In this document: one piece after another, positions 35,500-45,810 of the stretch
Layout of the letters: each line of letters begins with the position of its first letter
Position numbering within the stretch: the stretch's first letter is position 1
Assembly: GCF_002872335.1 (NCBI RefSeq)
Contig: NZ_NJAG01000019.1
Location: 1-64,000, forward strand
Length of the DNA stretch: 64,000 bases
From: Siphonobacter sp. BAB-5405
GTDB taxonomy: Bacteria > Bacteroidota > Bacteroidia > Cytophagales > Spirosomataceae
Reading direction: 5' to 3'
Made by a program: the position numbers and the translations under genes
The notes under the pieces: generated by a model
What the model saw: the letters and a program-made list of their open reading frames with translations, nothing else
What the model was told of the DNA's origin: nothing
Database searches by the model: none

Positions 35500-38376
35500 T
35501 TACAAGTTGTTTAGGGTAAGAAATTCGTAGAATTTTTGAGCGAGGATGGGGCCGCCAAAGCTGTTCAGGTGGGTAAAGTCAAAGCTGATCGCTGACCAGA
35601 CACCCTGATTGTTGACGTAGAAATAACCCTTATTACCATTGTCTGTGCGGATGAAGTAATCCAGGTGCAAGCCGCCCGTGGGCATCGTGCCTTCCGAGCG
35701 GTAGCCCTGGAAGTTCCAGCCCTTGCCCTGATTGGGCAGGGAAGCGTAGGAAAGGAATACGTTCAAGGGCACTACACCGTACAGTGCTGCCGTCTCAGCA
35801 ACCGACTTGCCGGGATACTGAAGATCCGGAACGTCCGTCTGGGTCGCAGCCCAGGTAAGTAGGGCCTTTCGGGGACAGAACCACTGACGCGGGAAGGTGT
35901 ATTCGTAGAAATTTTCTATTTCCGAAATGTGGTTGGTGCCGGCGAAAGCTCCTTCCTGAATGGGCACGGTGATCCGGTTACCGTCAAAATCGGCAGCTCG
36001 CTGACCCAGCACCGACCAGAATAGGAAACGACGCTGAGCCGCCCCCATCAGGGATGCCAGTCGGTAAGCTACTTCCTTGGTTTGGGCCGTATCGTACTGA
36101 TTATTCTGACCGTGCCAGAATACGTGCAACTTGCCCGCGTGAATATCTCCAGACCGGATGCGTTTATGCACCATGGAGAGAACGTCCCAGGACGTACCGC
36201 CCCCGAAGCTCTCCGTCGTGCAGGAACGCGGGGAAACCAGGGTGGCAATGGTCGTACCAATGAATCCATTGCCGAACATGGAATCCGAAAAGAGCACGAT
36301 TCCATCACTCACTCGCAAATAGAGCGTAGCTACCTGGCTGTAAGCCGTAATGCCCTTAATGCCGGGATACACATCGGCCCGGCGAACTTCCCACTCGTTA
36401 GCGTTGCTACAGTTGAGCACGAAAGTAGCTCCGGGGGCCACGGTGACCGTACCACCGGAATAGAGTCCCCAAACTCCATTTTCGTAGATTAGGTAATCAC
36501 CCCGGTTGCCAGCAACCCCTTTAACGGTAGATGAATTTGAGAAAATATACAGGGCTCCGTCGAGCGTGACTGCGGGTACGTTAGCAGAGCTGCATTCGCC
36601 CATGACGAAGAACTCACCCGGACGCCGGACGATGTAGCGGGGAAAAGTACCCGTACCGCCGTTGAATTCGGGACCGGTGGAAATAAGTATATCATCTACC
36701 TTCAGGTCGAGATCGCCGAATTTTCCTGCTGCGGTTACCCGCCAGAAGTCGCCGGGCTTGGCTGCTGAAGTGGGACCGGGTTGTACGCCCCAGGTAGATC
36801 CATTGTAGACCAACAGGTCGCCACGTTTGGAAGGAAGCCCCCCTTCAGTCGTAGAACCTGCCTTGAAACGCTCGACGTAATCGCCCGCCTGGGGATTAGC
36901 CAGCGGTGGCCACGCCGTGGAAGCATCGCCAAAGCGGGGCGTACGAAGATTCAGTCCCACAAAGCCCGAAACGGTCGGATCGAACGTGCCCTGGTAGACT
37001 TTGCCGCGAATGGCCAGACTCATCGAGCGGCGAAACTCCAGGGATACATCGGTGGTGTTGATGCCGCGAAGGTGCGGCACTCGTAGACTGGGGAAGCGGT
37101 GAAAGGGTATGCCTGAACCCGGCAGTGATAGCGGGATTTCGATGCGTTTACCCCGCCAACTCTCATCGTCTTCGAGTTGTACATGAGCCGGGTTATAGCT
37201 ATTTAGCCGTGAAAAAGCTGGCTGCACTAGTTTAGCTTTGACGGCATCCGAAAGACTTTCTTCCGTTACGCTGCCTACGGCCAGACTTATTTTCCCCGAT
37301 AGACTTCCGTCTTTTTCAATCCACACACATACTTTTCCGTCCTGATCCATCACCAAGGGAAACCGGGTGACGTTCGAAGCCTCGTAGGTTGTAATTAGTC
37401 CTCCGGTAACCTCAGAAGGCAGGGAAGTATAGGGTACTTTGGATAAGCTCAGGTCAAACTTTCCCAGAATTGAGCCGTCTTGCCCCGAGGAAAGCACCAG
37501 CCGCCCATCATCGTCCATTACGATTGGATAGCGGGTGCGTCCGTTCGTGTCGTAGGACTGTACGAGAACCTGAGCTACATCACTGGCTAATTTAGTAAGG
37601 TTGACGCTGGCCGTTTTGAGTTTGTCACTGCCAACCGACCCCGCAGGTAGGCTTTGTTCAGAAATCTGAAAGTTTCCGTGTAATTGACTGTCACTTGTAG
37701 CATACAATACTAACCGACCTTCCTGATCCGTGACAATGGGATAAATAGTAAGACCTGATCCGTCGTAATTGACTGGCATGACATCTTTGACTTCGCTGGC
37801 CAGCCTGGAAAGGTCAATGCTGGCCGTTTTCAATTTGTCGCCACCAATAGAACTGGCGGGAATGCCCTGCTCAGAAATCTGGAAATTACCCCATAGTCTG
37901 CCATCTTTTGTTCCATAGAGCACTAAACGCCCTTGCTGATCAGCGACGATGGGGTAAAATACGGTTTCATTACCTAACTCATAGTTCTCTGGTAGCATTG
38001 ACAATGTGTCGGGTGCGAGCGTGTCGGGTGTAACTGTTTCAGCCCCTGGAACCTTCGAATTTTCGATGTGAACGATTTCATCCCCGTACAAAATGAACTC
38101 ATCCCCATTCTGCACATCGACATTCATCACTTCGCTATGATACACCTCTTTCGGGGGAAGCTTAACAATAAGCGAGTCGCCCGCCTTAACTAGGGTGGCA
38201 ACGATGTTGGGGGTGTTGGTTTTAGGATTCCAAGAACCCTTTGGGTTTCGTCCAAGGGTAACAGCATCAACCTTTTGCTCAAGTGCAACCATCTTTGCTT
38301 TCTGCTGCTGATTCTCCTGAACATCCTGTAATTGCTTGCCAGGTTCTTCCTGCTGAATTTTGGCGGATAATTTCAT
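35500..38376 (-). CDS. Tail fibre with four tandem repeats and C-terminal SGNH-like esterase domain
   Basis: 958 residues. A coiled-coil start (about 5-40, Gln-rich) leads into four repeats of about 65-70 residues (about 130-385). Each has the pattern Y-PIV-D--GRLVL-----G-L-G-F--S, then a K-L-T/A-S-linker. A mid part (about 400-680) carries fibre-like strands such as PAVTLDGALYIFSN. The C-terminus (about 690-955) has an SGNH-like order: FSDSMFG (block I), HGQNNQ (Asn block) and FTHLNSFGG (block V with DxxH). It probably binds and trims capsule or lipopolysaccharide. The repeats form a shaft of adjustable length. Confidence 0.75.
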   Translation of the reverse strand: MKLSAKIQQEEPGKQLQDVQENQQQKAKMVALEQKVDAVTLGRNPKGSWNPKTNTPNIVATLVKAGDSLIVKLPPKEVYHSEVMNVDVQNGDEFILYGDEIVHIENSKVPGAETVTPDTLAPDTLSMLPENYELGNETVFYPIVADQQGRLVLYGTKDGRLWGNFQISEQGIPASSIGGDKLKTASIDLSRLASEVKDVMPVNYDGSGLTIYPIVTDQEGRLVLYATSDSQLHGNFQISEQSLPAGSVGSDKLKTASVNLTKLASDVAQVLVQSYDTNGRTRYPIVMDDDGRLVLSSGQDGSILGKFDLSLSKVPYTSLPSEVTGGLITTYEASNVTRFPLVMDQDGKVCVWIEKDGSLSGKISLAVGSVTEESLSDAVKAKLVQPAFSRLNSYNPAHVQLEDDESWRGKRIEIPLSLPGSGIPFHRFPSLRVPHLRGINTTDVSLEFRRSMSLAIRGKVYQGTFDPTVSGFVGLNLRTPRFGDASTAWPPLANPQAGDYVERFKAGSTTEGGLPSKRGDLLVYNGSTWGVQPGPTSAAKPGDFWRVTAAGKFGDLDLKVDDILISTGPEFNGGTGTFPRYIVRRPGEFFVMGECSSANVPAVTLDGALYIFSNSSTVKGVAGNRGDYLIYENGVWGLYSGGTVTVAPGATFVLNCSNANEWEVRRADVYPGIKGITAYSQVATLYLRVSDGIVLFSDSMFGNGFIGTTIATLVSPRSCTTESFGGGTSWDVLSMVHKRIRSGDIHAGKLHVFWHGQNNQYDTAQTKEVAYRLASLMGAAQRRFLFWSVLGQRAADFDGNRITVPIQEGAFAGTNHISEIENFYEYTFPRQWFCPRKALLTWAATQTDVPDLQYPGKSVAETAALYGVVPLNVFLSYASLPNQGKGWNFQGYRSEGTMPTGGLHLDYFIRTDNGNKGYFYVNNQGVWSAISFDFTHLNSFGGPILAQKFYEFLTLNNL
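37221..37987 (-). repeat. Four tandem ~70-residue coding repeats in the tail fibre
   Basis: The translated repeats begin near residues 130, 200, 272 and 329 of the fibre. The first two are the most alike (NFQISEQ, DKLKTAS, LASxV recur in both); the third and fourth have diverged. At DNA level they are imperfect, which suggests old duplications. Confidence 0.75.
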
Positions 38377-39449
38377 TACTTCGTATAGGTTAAAACTTTT
38401 TCTAGGGGCAGCCCTGGGGAGTATCGGAACAAGCCGTTAGCCTTGAAATCAATTAGCTTAGGCAAGGGTCCAGACGCGGCACTATCAAACTGTGATTGAG
38501 TAGATACCATTTGAAGTGAACCCATTGAACTTTTTGTGAAGAGTAATCGCCACGCTGAGAAACCCTCATGCACGTATTTCCACTCTACCCGATCAGCTAC
38601 TTCTCTTGTTTCGAAAGGCAGAAATAAGCCTGTTCCTTGTTTGACGAAGTACACGATAACGGCATCCCCTTCATTGATATCAAAACCAAGGTTTTTAAGC
38701 GTCAAAAGCCCGTTTTGGTAATCGTACTGGGTCTTCACCAAGGGTTTAGGCAGTTGACCCTCCGGGAAGTAATTGTAGTAGATAATAAAGAGAATCTTCC
38801 CCCCCTGCAAGTCAATGTTGTATTCTAACTGCCCTGGCTCCTCAGCCATGATTACTTCATGATCCGGATCTAGAGACTGAATGGCCGCCTGTCCGGTTTC
38901 GGTCCGTTGCTGAATAACTTCCAAGGAATAATCAAGCGTGATTTTATCCTGATCAGTAAGGGGGAAGCCTGCTTTGGTGGGATTAAAGAAGAGTTCGGCT
39001 CCGGCCGGAACGTTACTATTTGGCAGAGCTGTAAGCCCACCGTCAAAGGAAAAGTATGCGTCCGCGTCTTTCGTAGCGTTGCCAACGTCAAGCCATATAC
39101 GTTTTGAATTCAGAAACACCCGCACGGGTCCAGTAGACGTTCCCGCTAGCCCATTTTCAAGGGCGGGCTGCCCGTCCGACACAACTGGCAAAGTCGTTTC
39201 CCGCTGGTTATCCTGCGAAGGAATGATCTTGCCGGTGCCATCCAATAGATCCTGAATCTCACTGCGACGGGGATATTGTTCAGCCAGGTTTAGCTGTAGC
39301 GTGCTGCCATCTTGTGTATGCAGAATAACCTTGCCCTCTTGATCGAGAACAAGGTCAACGATGGCTTTTTTGATAAGCTGGTTGACTTTGCGACGAAAGC
39401 CCTCCCTAAGCGTATCAAAATCCTCAATAAGCGATAGAATGAACCCCAT
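38376..39449 (-). CDS. Tail-tip/fibre-attachment protein (unassigned family)
   Basis: 357 residues. A helical N-terminus (about 1-30) is followed by VDLVLDQEGKVILHTQDGS, which echoes the shaft repeats of the next gene. Then come several beta-rich segments (FLNSKRIWLDVGNATKDADAY, ILFIIYYNYFPEG). It shares its last base with the start of the fibre gene and lies 7 bases after the large tail protein, so it probably joins fibre and tail tip. I cannot name the family. Confidence 0.6.
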   Translation of the reverse strand: MGFILSLIEDFDTLREGFRRKVNQLIKKAIVDLVLDQEGKVILHTQDGSTLQLNLAEQYPRRSEIQDLLDGTGKIIPSQDNQRETTLPVVSDGQPALENGLAGTSTGPVRVFLNSKRIWLDVGNATKDADAYFSFDGGLTALPNSNVPAGAELFFNPTKAGFPLTDQDKITLDYSLEVIQQRTETGQAAIQSLDPDHEVIMAEEPGQLEYNIDLQGGKILFIIYYNYFPEGQLPKPLVKTQYDYQNGLLTLKNLGFDINEGDAVIVYFVKQGTGLFLPFETREVADRVEWKYVHEGFSAWRLLFTKSSMGSLQMVSTQSQFDSAASGPLPKLIDFKANGLFRYSPGLPLEKVLTYTK

Positions 39450-39456
39450 GTGAGCG

Positions 39457-42150
39457 TTAGCTGAAGTCGTCGAATCGACATTCTTCCAGTTTTCTTACGT
39501 CGTCTGTGGTATTCTCGAAATCCAAGAATGTCCAGTCGGCGTAATCGCTACACTCGGGCAAAAGAATTGGCGGTTGTGAAGGTACAAACTTTTTCAAGAG
39601 TTTAAAATCAACCTGCTCAGAAAGAGGTTTGTACTTCATTTCCATCACATACCCCGAAACCCGTTCTCCCAGATCATTCGTTACCGTCACGTATCCGTAA
39701 TTCGTTTCCGGAGTCGCCTTACCCCGTAGTGCCTGCCGGATGAGCATAAACGTTTTACGCGACAGGCGTTTACTGAAGTAGACAAATTCGGGAGAGTATT
39801 TGGCAATTTGCCCCCTAACCTGCTCTACTGTTACATCGGCTTTTTCGGTAACAGGTTCATATTCGGTTGCACACGCATCCGAAGCGGATAAAGCCGCTAC
39901 CAGGTCCCCGTTTTGTTTGGCGTAGCCGTTTTTCAGGATCTGATCAGGCTTTTTGTACGCAAGGCCAATACTCACTAACGGACCATTCGCCAGCAGCATC
40001 CGTTTCGGAGTCAGTCGCAGATTGTAGGCTGTTTCAGGTGAAATAATACCTGCCACTGATGCAAAGCTTTCGTTTCGCTCACTGGAAGCCGGACTACTGG
40101 CAATCGTGATCATCATCTGCGTCTGAGATTCCGGGTTTGGAGTTCCGTCAATCCAGTACACGTACTTGTTTTCCCAGTTGAGATAGGTTCCCACGGGAGC
40201 AGAGCGAACCGCCCCGTCGTTTAATACCTTGAACGTGCCGCTATTGAGAGGGCTTTGAACTTTTACCAAAGCACCGAGCCGGACATTCGGAAGCTTGGTG
40301 ACGGTTTTCAGGTAAAATCCGCCCAGGCTTCCGTCCGAGATTTCTGCCAGTACGGACATAGTAGAACCCGTGGGCGGGGTCGTACAAACCACGAACAGTT
40401 CATCATCTTCCGAGGTGGAATCCGTGGGGGTTTTCTCGAATTGTACCCGGCGAACGGATTCGATGCCGTAACCATCCGCCCGGATGGGTGATAGCAGCTC
40501 CAATTTATTTGGATCCTTTTGGTAGGGGTCGCCCCCGGCCAGTGTAGGTAACGTGTACTCGTGAACGGTGCTAAACTCATCCAATCCGTTTAGCCCTTCA
40601 TCGAAATATTTCTGATACCCGACTTGTACCCGGTTATACAGCAACTCAGCGGCTGTTTCCTCGGAGTAATCTGAGCATTCGCCCAAGTCGATGATTTCGA
40701 CGTCGGCGTAGAACTGTTCCCGGGGCAGTAAGCGTATAATCTGATTACCCTCTTCGTCATTTGTGTATTCGAATCCAATCCCGTCCCAGGCTTTACAGGC
40801 CGTAAGTAAGGTTTTTAGCGTAACTTCCACGCCGTGCTTATCCGGTTCGAATTGCCGAATCTGGAAACCGTTCGTGATCATCCGGTTGGCCCCGCAGCCG
40901 GCAACGGGTTGTTCAGATGAGGCAAAGGAGTAGTAAGGAGCCTCCAGTACCTTCGTTTGCCCGGTGATTTGGGTTAGGGTCCTCTCAATCGCATCTTTTA
41001 GCCAAACGGCCCGGCAAAGGCTTCCATCTGAATACGTTGAAGCAATTACCTCTACAGCTGATTTATCGCAACGAACCTTTACGGTCGTAGAGGCCAGCTC
41101 GTTCGCATTGTGCTCGAAATGCAGGATACCGTACAGGTAAGCCCGCCACCCGGCCTTCATGTGAACAATTTCGTCAATAGCTCCCTGCAGGCGAATACCC
41201 GTAACGCTGGTACCGCCGCCGCCGCCACTTTGCCGGGTACCGATCCGGAGGAACTTCGTGGGTGAAGCCCCCCGCGGCGATTCCGTATCAAGTACTAGAA
41301 AAGCGTCCAAAAACCACGAAGTAATTTTCTTGGCACCAATCGATACTGCCCGTTTTTTGATTGAAAAATCAACCGTAAAGTCCAGGCTGATTTTGAATCG
41401 GTAGTCACCCTCGCTTTCGAACTTGAAAAGATACTCGTCAAAGTGCACCGGGCCTTCCGAATCAGAAATGCCGAAGGGCTTACCCGCTACGGCTTCCTTG
41501 ATTTCCGAAACAGAGGGCTCAGACGTATCAAAGGACACCCACACGTGCCCGTTCGTATCGCCTTGAAAGGTTTGTTCGGTAAGTTTTTGCGAGGTTACGA
41601 CCGCCGAGAACTTTTGCTGGATGACTTTTCCGTGCAAGGGCAAGTCATACACAGGCATCGGATCGATCGCCACCCCATCCAAGGTTTTCGCCTCGAAGAG
41701 ATTGACCGTGTTTTCCCACCGGGCTTTCACTTTTTCATGCAGGGTATCCCGCTCAATTTCACAAGTTACTATATAGTCCTTCCGAGCACGGGTAGCCAGG
41801 TTCAGGCGGTACCGGTATTCCACTACGTGAACGATTTGACTAGGTGGAAGCGTCGTCACTTCCAAGAAAATCTGACCGTCTGGACCATCGACCTTATACA
41901 CGTCTTCGATCAATCCCCGTCCAGCTGAACAGGTGAAAGCGAGTTCTGTTTCACCGTCCGTGTAATCGAAGTTGAAACCGTGCCAATCTGTGTCGCGTTT
42001 CGCAGTCAGTTCGAGTTCATCCCAGTGAGCGGGTTCGTCGATGTACACGATATCATCGTTGTGTACCAAACGGAAGTATACCGGCAATTCCTCCCGAAGT
42101 GCCGGTATTTCAACGGTAGTACCGTTATCCGCGTAGATTGAATCGGTCAT
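39457..42150 (-). CDS. Large tail-tip / baseplate protein
   Basis: 897 residues directly after the tape measure, with a 26-base overlap, which is the usual place for the distal-tail and tail-associated proteins of siphophages. The first part (about 1-250) is beta-rich with repeated W/Y strands. The middle holds GGGGGTSVTGIRLQG, a glycine-rich linker near 310. The C-terminal part reads KLRVSRK-type barrels (LRLTPKRMLLANGP, YVTVTNDLGERVSGYVMEM). It ends in an acidic Cys-containing tail (PECSDYADW, LEECRFDD). No peptidase motif was seen. Confidence 0.65.
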   Translation of the reverse strand: MTDSIYADNGTTVEIPALREELPVYFRLVHNDDIVYIDEPAHWDELELTAKRDTDWHGFNFDYTDGETELAFTCSAGRGLIEDVYKVDGPDGQIFLEVTTLPPSQIVHVVEYRYRLNLATRARKDYIVTCEIERDTLHEKVKARWENTVNLFEAKTLDGVAIDPMPVYDLPLHGKVIQQKFSAVVTSQKLTEQTFQGDTNGHVWVSFDTSEPSVSEIKEAVAGKPFGISDSEGPVHFDEYLFKFESEGDYRFKISLDFTVDFSIKKRAVSIGAKKITSWFLDAFLVLDTESPRGASPTKFLRIGTRQSGGGGGTSVTGIRLQGAIDEIVHMKAGWRAYLYGILHFEHNANELASTTVKVRCDKSAVEVIASTYSDGSLCRAVWLKDAIERTLTQITGQTKVLEAPYYSFASSEQPVAGCGANRMITNGFQIRQFEPDKHGVEVTLKTLLTACKAWDGIGFEYTNDEEGNQIIRLLPREQFYADVEIIDLGECSDYSEETAAELLYNRVQVGYQKYFDEGLNGLDEFSTVHEYTLPTLAGGDPYQKDPNKLELLSPIRADGYGIESVRRVQFEKTPTDSTSEDDELFVVCTTPPTGSTMSVLAEISDGSLGGFYLKTVTKLPNVRLGALVKVQSPLNSGTFKVLNDGAVRSAPVGTYLNWENKYVYWIDGTPNPESQTQMMITIASSPASSERNESFASVAGIISPETAYNLRLTPKRMLLANGPLVSIGLAYKKPDQILKNGYAKQNGDLVAALSASDACATEYEPVTEKADVTVEQVRGQIAKYSPEFVYFSKRLSRKTFMLIRQALRGKATPETNYGYVTVTNDLGERVSGYVMEMKYKPLSEQVDFKLLKKFVPSQPPILLPECSDYADWTFLDFENTTDDVRKLEECRFDDFS

Positions 42151-45100
42151 TCAAATATCTGGTTCGGGTGTTTTTACGACGGATGAAGCGTTGTACCCCT
42201 CGCTCATCGAAGTGCGTTTCATGAATCGGTAGGTCTGCGATTTGCTCACCCAATGCCGCACCAATCGCCCGCTCATCAATGTGGGCGGAACTTTGCTGTT
42301 GTACGTAGATCGCTTCACCAAGGCGGGCCTGATGAAGTCTACCCGCCATCGACCCGTTGACCTGGGCATCGTGGAGGATTCGTTGCGTTTCCGCTGCGGT
42401 GTAGATCGTATCCCCCCGGTTTAGGTGGGCAACGGTTGGACGGTCGTAGTAGAAGTACTTGCCCTGGGACTTGCGAAGCTCCGGACCTTTTTCGCCGACG
42501 AGGGCCGGACCTTCCGGAGCATTTTTCGTACCTACTGCGTACGCGGGTAGCGGTTTCGCGAGTACCAACGCCGCTTGGATGGCTCCCTGAGCAATCGCGT
42601 ACCCGGCGAAAGGTTGACCGCCCGTAATCGGAAACTGGGCGATGGCCTTTGATACGGCGATGGCGGTATTGGCTACAATCTGGAGCAACGCAGCGGCCCG
42701 GTCCGCTCGGGCCTGTTTCATCCGAATTTCAGATTGTTGCTTAGAAAACTCCTCCTCAATACGCTTCTGAGCGTCTTTGTTGTCACCTGCCAGTTCCAAC
42801 TCCCGCGATTTCTGTTTGTCCAGGTTAGCCAGATCCCGATCGCGATACGCATTATTGATTTCGAAAATGGCACTACCGAACTCCGCGGCGAGTTGGATAC
42901 CCTGCTCCAAAGATTCCTGACGTCTACGGGCCTCCTCTTCGATCAGATGTTTCTTGTACTCGTACTCATCCCGTGCCAGTTTTGCCCGATCGTTTTTGCC
43001 AGCTAATTCCCACTGATAAACTTGCTTGAGGTGGCTTTGAAGTTCATTCCGCTCCGCTTCTTTTAGGAAAATATAGGAATCGAGCTCCCGGTTAAGTTGG
43101 CCTGATTCCTGCTGATATTCCATATAGGTCGTCGCCTGTTGCTCCGACCGTTTGGAAAGCCGATTCGACAAACCGCCCCCGGGCAGAATCGTCGTTTTTG
43201 CGTTTTCTTCAAACGTCTTGTAATCGCCGAGAAGATCCTTCTGAATTTTCCGCACGGCGGCCAGAAACCCGCCGCTTTGGATGAATTTGCGAAACTTCTC
43301 CCCGTCCTTCAGAGCCTGCCCCAGTACGGTATCAGTATCGTACTGCATGGGTTTTAACCAGGGCATTTTATTACGAAACGTCTCCTCGATTTTCTTCAGT
43401 AGGGATTTGGCCTTCTGATTTCCTTTCGTTAGCTCCGCTTCAATACCCGGAATGCTTTTCTTCAGGCGTTCCCGGAGCGATTCCAGCAGGTCGTCATTGT
43501 CCGCACCAAGAATGTTCTTCTGTAGTTCCTCCTGAGCATCTTTTACGTACCCTTCGATGAGTTTGAACTGATCCCTGATTTCCTTCTGACGAGCAGCGGC
43601 GGCTTTCTTACCGGAGTTGTCCGTTTTTTTACCGTACAGTAACTCATTAAGCTCCGTTTTCAAAGACGAAAGGTTGAGCCGGGCTACCTCGCCCTTGGAA
43701 AGAGTATTGTAGAGTTGCAGGATCTCTTCCCGGGCACCTTTCAAGGCTTTCGTCTGGTCTTTGGTGAGTTCCGCCTTGCCGTTCTTGCCAATGAGGGCGT
43801 TCGGAATGGCGTCGATCTGCTCCCGGACGGAAGTAACGAGTTTATCCGGCGTTGCTTTATCCAAAGGCTTACCTAGGGCGGGTATCCTGCTCACTGTTTC
43901 CTTGTGTATCCGGTTGGCTTTGATCAGACCATTCGAGTATGAATCCAAGGTTGATTTTGCCTCAGCTAAATCCTTACGGGCCTTATTGATATTCTCGCTC
44001 CAAATACGGTACGACTTCCCGCCATCATTCCAGGTATCCTTATAGCCCTTCTGGAGCTTGTCAACCGTTTTCTGCAAATCCGCAACTCTGGTCCGTTGAA
44101 CCTCAATCGCACGGGTTTGTGTCTTGATGAATTTTTCCTGCTCTTGGGCTGAGGAGCCGGCAAAGTCCGTAACACGTTGTTCGCGGGCTTCCCTACTGGC
44201 CAGTTGTTGATAGGAAGTGTTAGCCAGACCAAACGTATTGAAGGTCATCATATCGGCCGTAGCCCGCCCAGCCATTTCAAGAATGCCCTTGGTTCCCCCG
44301 TATTTGTTAGCCAGCCGGAAAACCTCGAAAGTCTTAGCGATGTTACCATTCAGCACGGCGAAGAAATTACTGACAGCCCCGGTTTTGTTGAACTCCGCTA
44401 GAAAGAGTTGAAAATTAGTCTTCACTACCTGCCAGGATCCGGAGATAGTTTTCAAGTTCTCCTGAGCCTTGTTTCCGGTGATCTTCTCCAGCTCGGCTGC
44501 AACCTTGGGTAGTACGTCCTCAGCCAGCAGCTCCCCGTTCTCCATCATCTTCATGAGTTCTCGCTGAGAAACACCCATAGCATCCGCGAAAGTCTTCATG
44601 GCCCCAGGCATGGCATCACCTAACTGACCTTTCAACTCTTCGGCCTGGATGGTACCCTTACTCATCATGTCTCCCAAAGCCTTCATGGCCCGGGAGAGCT
44701 CCTCGGCACTGGCTCCGTTGGCAGCAAAGTTGGACGTAAAGGCTGTAAATACGCGTCGAGCCTTATCCCCTTCGATGGCCGTTCCCCGCGTGGCTCCCGT
44801 AAACTTGCGAATCGCGTCGGTTGTTTCGTTCAGGTTTACCCCGTAGGACTTCGCCAGACCGCGTGCCGTGGTAAGATTCTTATTCAGCTCAACCGTGGAT
44901 GACGAGGCGTTTTTCAAAGCTACTTCCTGTCGGTGCATGGTATCGATGATCTCGATACCGCCCGCAATACCTCTGATAACTGCATCGACAGAAAGATATC
45001 CAGCCGCTGCCCCAACGAGCTGACTGCGAATACCTTCCAGGGAGGATTTGTAATTCCCTACGTTACGCGTATGAACGCCCATTGTGGCGTCCATTGCTTT

Positions 45101-45757
45101 CAGGGCCTTATCGTTCTTCTGAATCTGCTCCTGAAGTAGTACGGCCTGCCGGTTATTGGTGTTGATAGCACCCGTAGCGGCATTGAACGCGTCTGGAAGG
45201 CTCCGAAGGTTCTTGCGGAGTTGGTTGGTTTGTTGGGAAAGCTTGGTGTAACTGCGATCGGCAGAATCGAGCTGCGTTTTCGCCGCTTTGAGAACCGTAC
45301 TTTGCAGGGTGATAGCTCCAGACGTAGTTCGAACCTGATCGGCTATACGTTTCTGCTCAGCCGCAAAGTTTTCACTTTTGGGATCGAGTTGATTGTATTG
45401 CCGTTCCAACTCTTTCATTACGCCTTTCAGCTGGTCGATACTATGCTTATTGGCATTGTACGTACTGGTCAGCAATTCGGCGTACTGGGAGTTTTGCTTG
45501 ATTCTCGTACCAGTACGATCCAGTTCACTACCTAGCTCTTTTAGCTTTGTGACGGATTCACCGGGCATGACGTCGAGACCACGAAGGGCATTCGTGGTCT
45601 GAATGGCGTTCTTACGTAGCTGATCGTTTGAATTCTTGAGACGATCGAGCCACTTTTCTTGCGACTGACCAAAACGGTCTAACAGTCGCTCCAGATTATT
45701 GAGCTGTTTTTCGTAACCAGGGAAATCAAAGAAATCCCCGTGGTTCAAAATGGACAT
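42125..45757 (-). CDS. Tail tape measure protein
   Basis: 1210 residues, helical throughout. Coiled coil at about 10-240. The tape-measure N-terminal domain (about 255-470) is recognisable by ARGLAKSYGVNLNETTDAIRKFTGATRGT, AMKALGDMMSKGTIQAEELKGQLGDAMPGAM and KITGNKAQENLKTISGSWQ. Further coiled coils follow (about 530-990). A hydrophobic patch near 1050-1085 and a Gly/Pro-rich region with PEGPALVGEKGPEL lie near the end. It fixes tail length and helps pass DNA. At roughly 1.5 angstrom per residue this predicts a tail of about 180 nm, pointing to a siphovirus. Confidence 0.92.
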   Translation of the reverse strand: MSILNHGDFFDFPGYEKQLNNLERLLDRFGQSQEKWLDRLKNSNDQLRKNAIQTTNALRGLDVMPGESVTKLKELGSELDRTGTRIKQNSQYAELLTSTYNANKHSIDQLKGVMKELERQYNQLDPKSENFAAEQKRIADQVRTTSGAITLQSTVLKAAKTQLDSADRSYTKLSQQTNQLRKNLRSLPDAFNAATGAINTNNRQAVLLQEQIQKNDKALKAMDATMGVHTRNVGNYKSSLEGIRSQLVGAAAGYLSVDAVIRGIAGGIEIIDTMHRQEVALKNASSSTVELNKNLTTARGLAKSYGVNLNETTDAIRKFTGATRGTAIEGDKARRVFTAFTSNFAANGASAEELSRAMKALGDMMSKGTIQAEELKGQLGDAMPGAMKTFADAMGVSQRELMKMMENGELLAEDVLPKVAAELEKITGNKAQENLKTISGSWQVVKTNFQLFLAEFNKTGAVSNFFAVLNGNIAKTFEVFRLANKYGGTKGILEMAGRATADMMTFNTFGLANTSYQQLASREAREQRVTDFAGSSAQEQEKFIKTQTRAIEVQRTRVADLQKTVDKLQKGYKDTWNDGGKSYRIWSENINKARKDLAEAKSTLDSYSNGLIKANRIHKETVSRIPALGKPLDKATPDKLVTSVREQIDAIPNALIGKNGKAELTKDQTKALKGAREEILQLYNTLSKGEVARLNLSSLKTELNELLYGKKTDNSGKKAAAARQKEIRDQFKLIEGYVKDAQEELQKNILGADNDDLLESLRERLKKSIPGIEAELTKGNQKAKSLLKKIEETFRNKMPWLKPMQYDTDTVLGQALKDGEKFRKFIQSGGFLAAVRKIQKDLLGDYKTFEENAKTTILPGGGLSNRLSKRSEQQATTYMEYQQESGQLNRELDSYIFLKEAERNELQSHLKQVYQWELAGKNDRAKLARDEYEYKKHLIEEEARRRQESLEQGIQLAAEFGSAIFEINNAYRDRDLANLDKQKSRELELAGDNKDAQKRIEEEFSKQQSEIRMKQARADRAAALLQIVANTAIAVSKAIAQFPITGGQPFAGYAIAQGAIQAALVLAKPLPAYAVGTKNAPEGPALVGEKGPELRKSQGKYFYYDRPTVAHLNRGDTIYTAAETQRILHDAQVNGSMAGRLHQARLGEAIYVQQQSSAHIDERAIGAALGEQIADLPIHETHFDERGVQRFIRRKNTRTRYLNDRFNLRG

Positions 45758-45760
45758 ATT

Positions 45761-45780
45761 CGCCTAAAGGATTTTAGGCG
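45761..45780 (-). other. Hairpin just before the tape-measure start codon
   Basis: CGCCTAAA pairs with TTTAGGCG around a 4-base loop, ending 3 bases before the ATG on the minus strand. It could mask the start and lower tape-measure translation relative to its neighbours. No U-run follows. Confidence 0.45.
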
Positions 45781-45810
45781 GGCAAGTGTTGGCAGACGTG
45801 AAGTTAAGGA

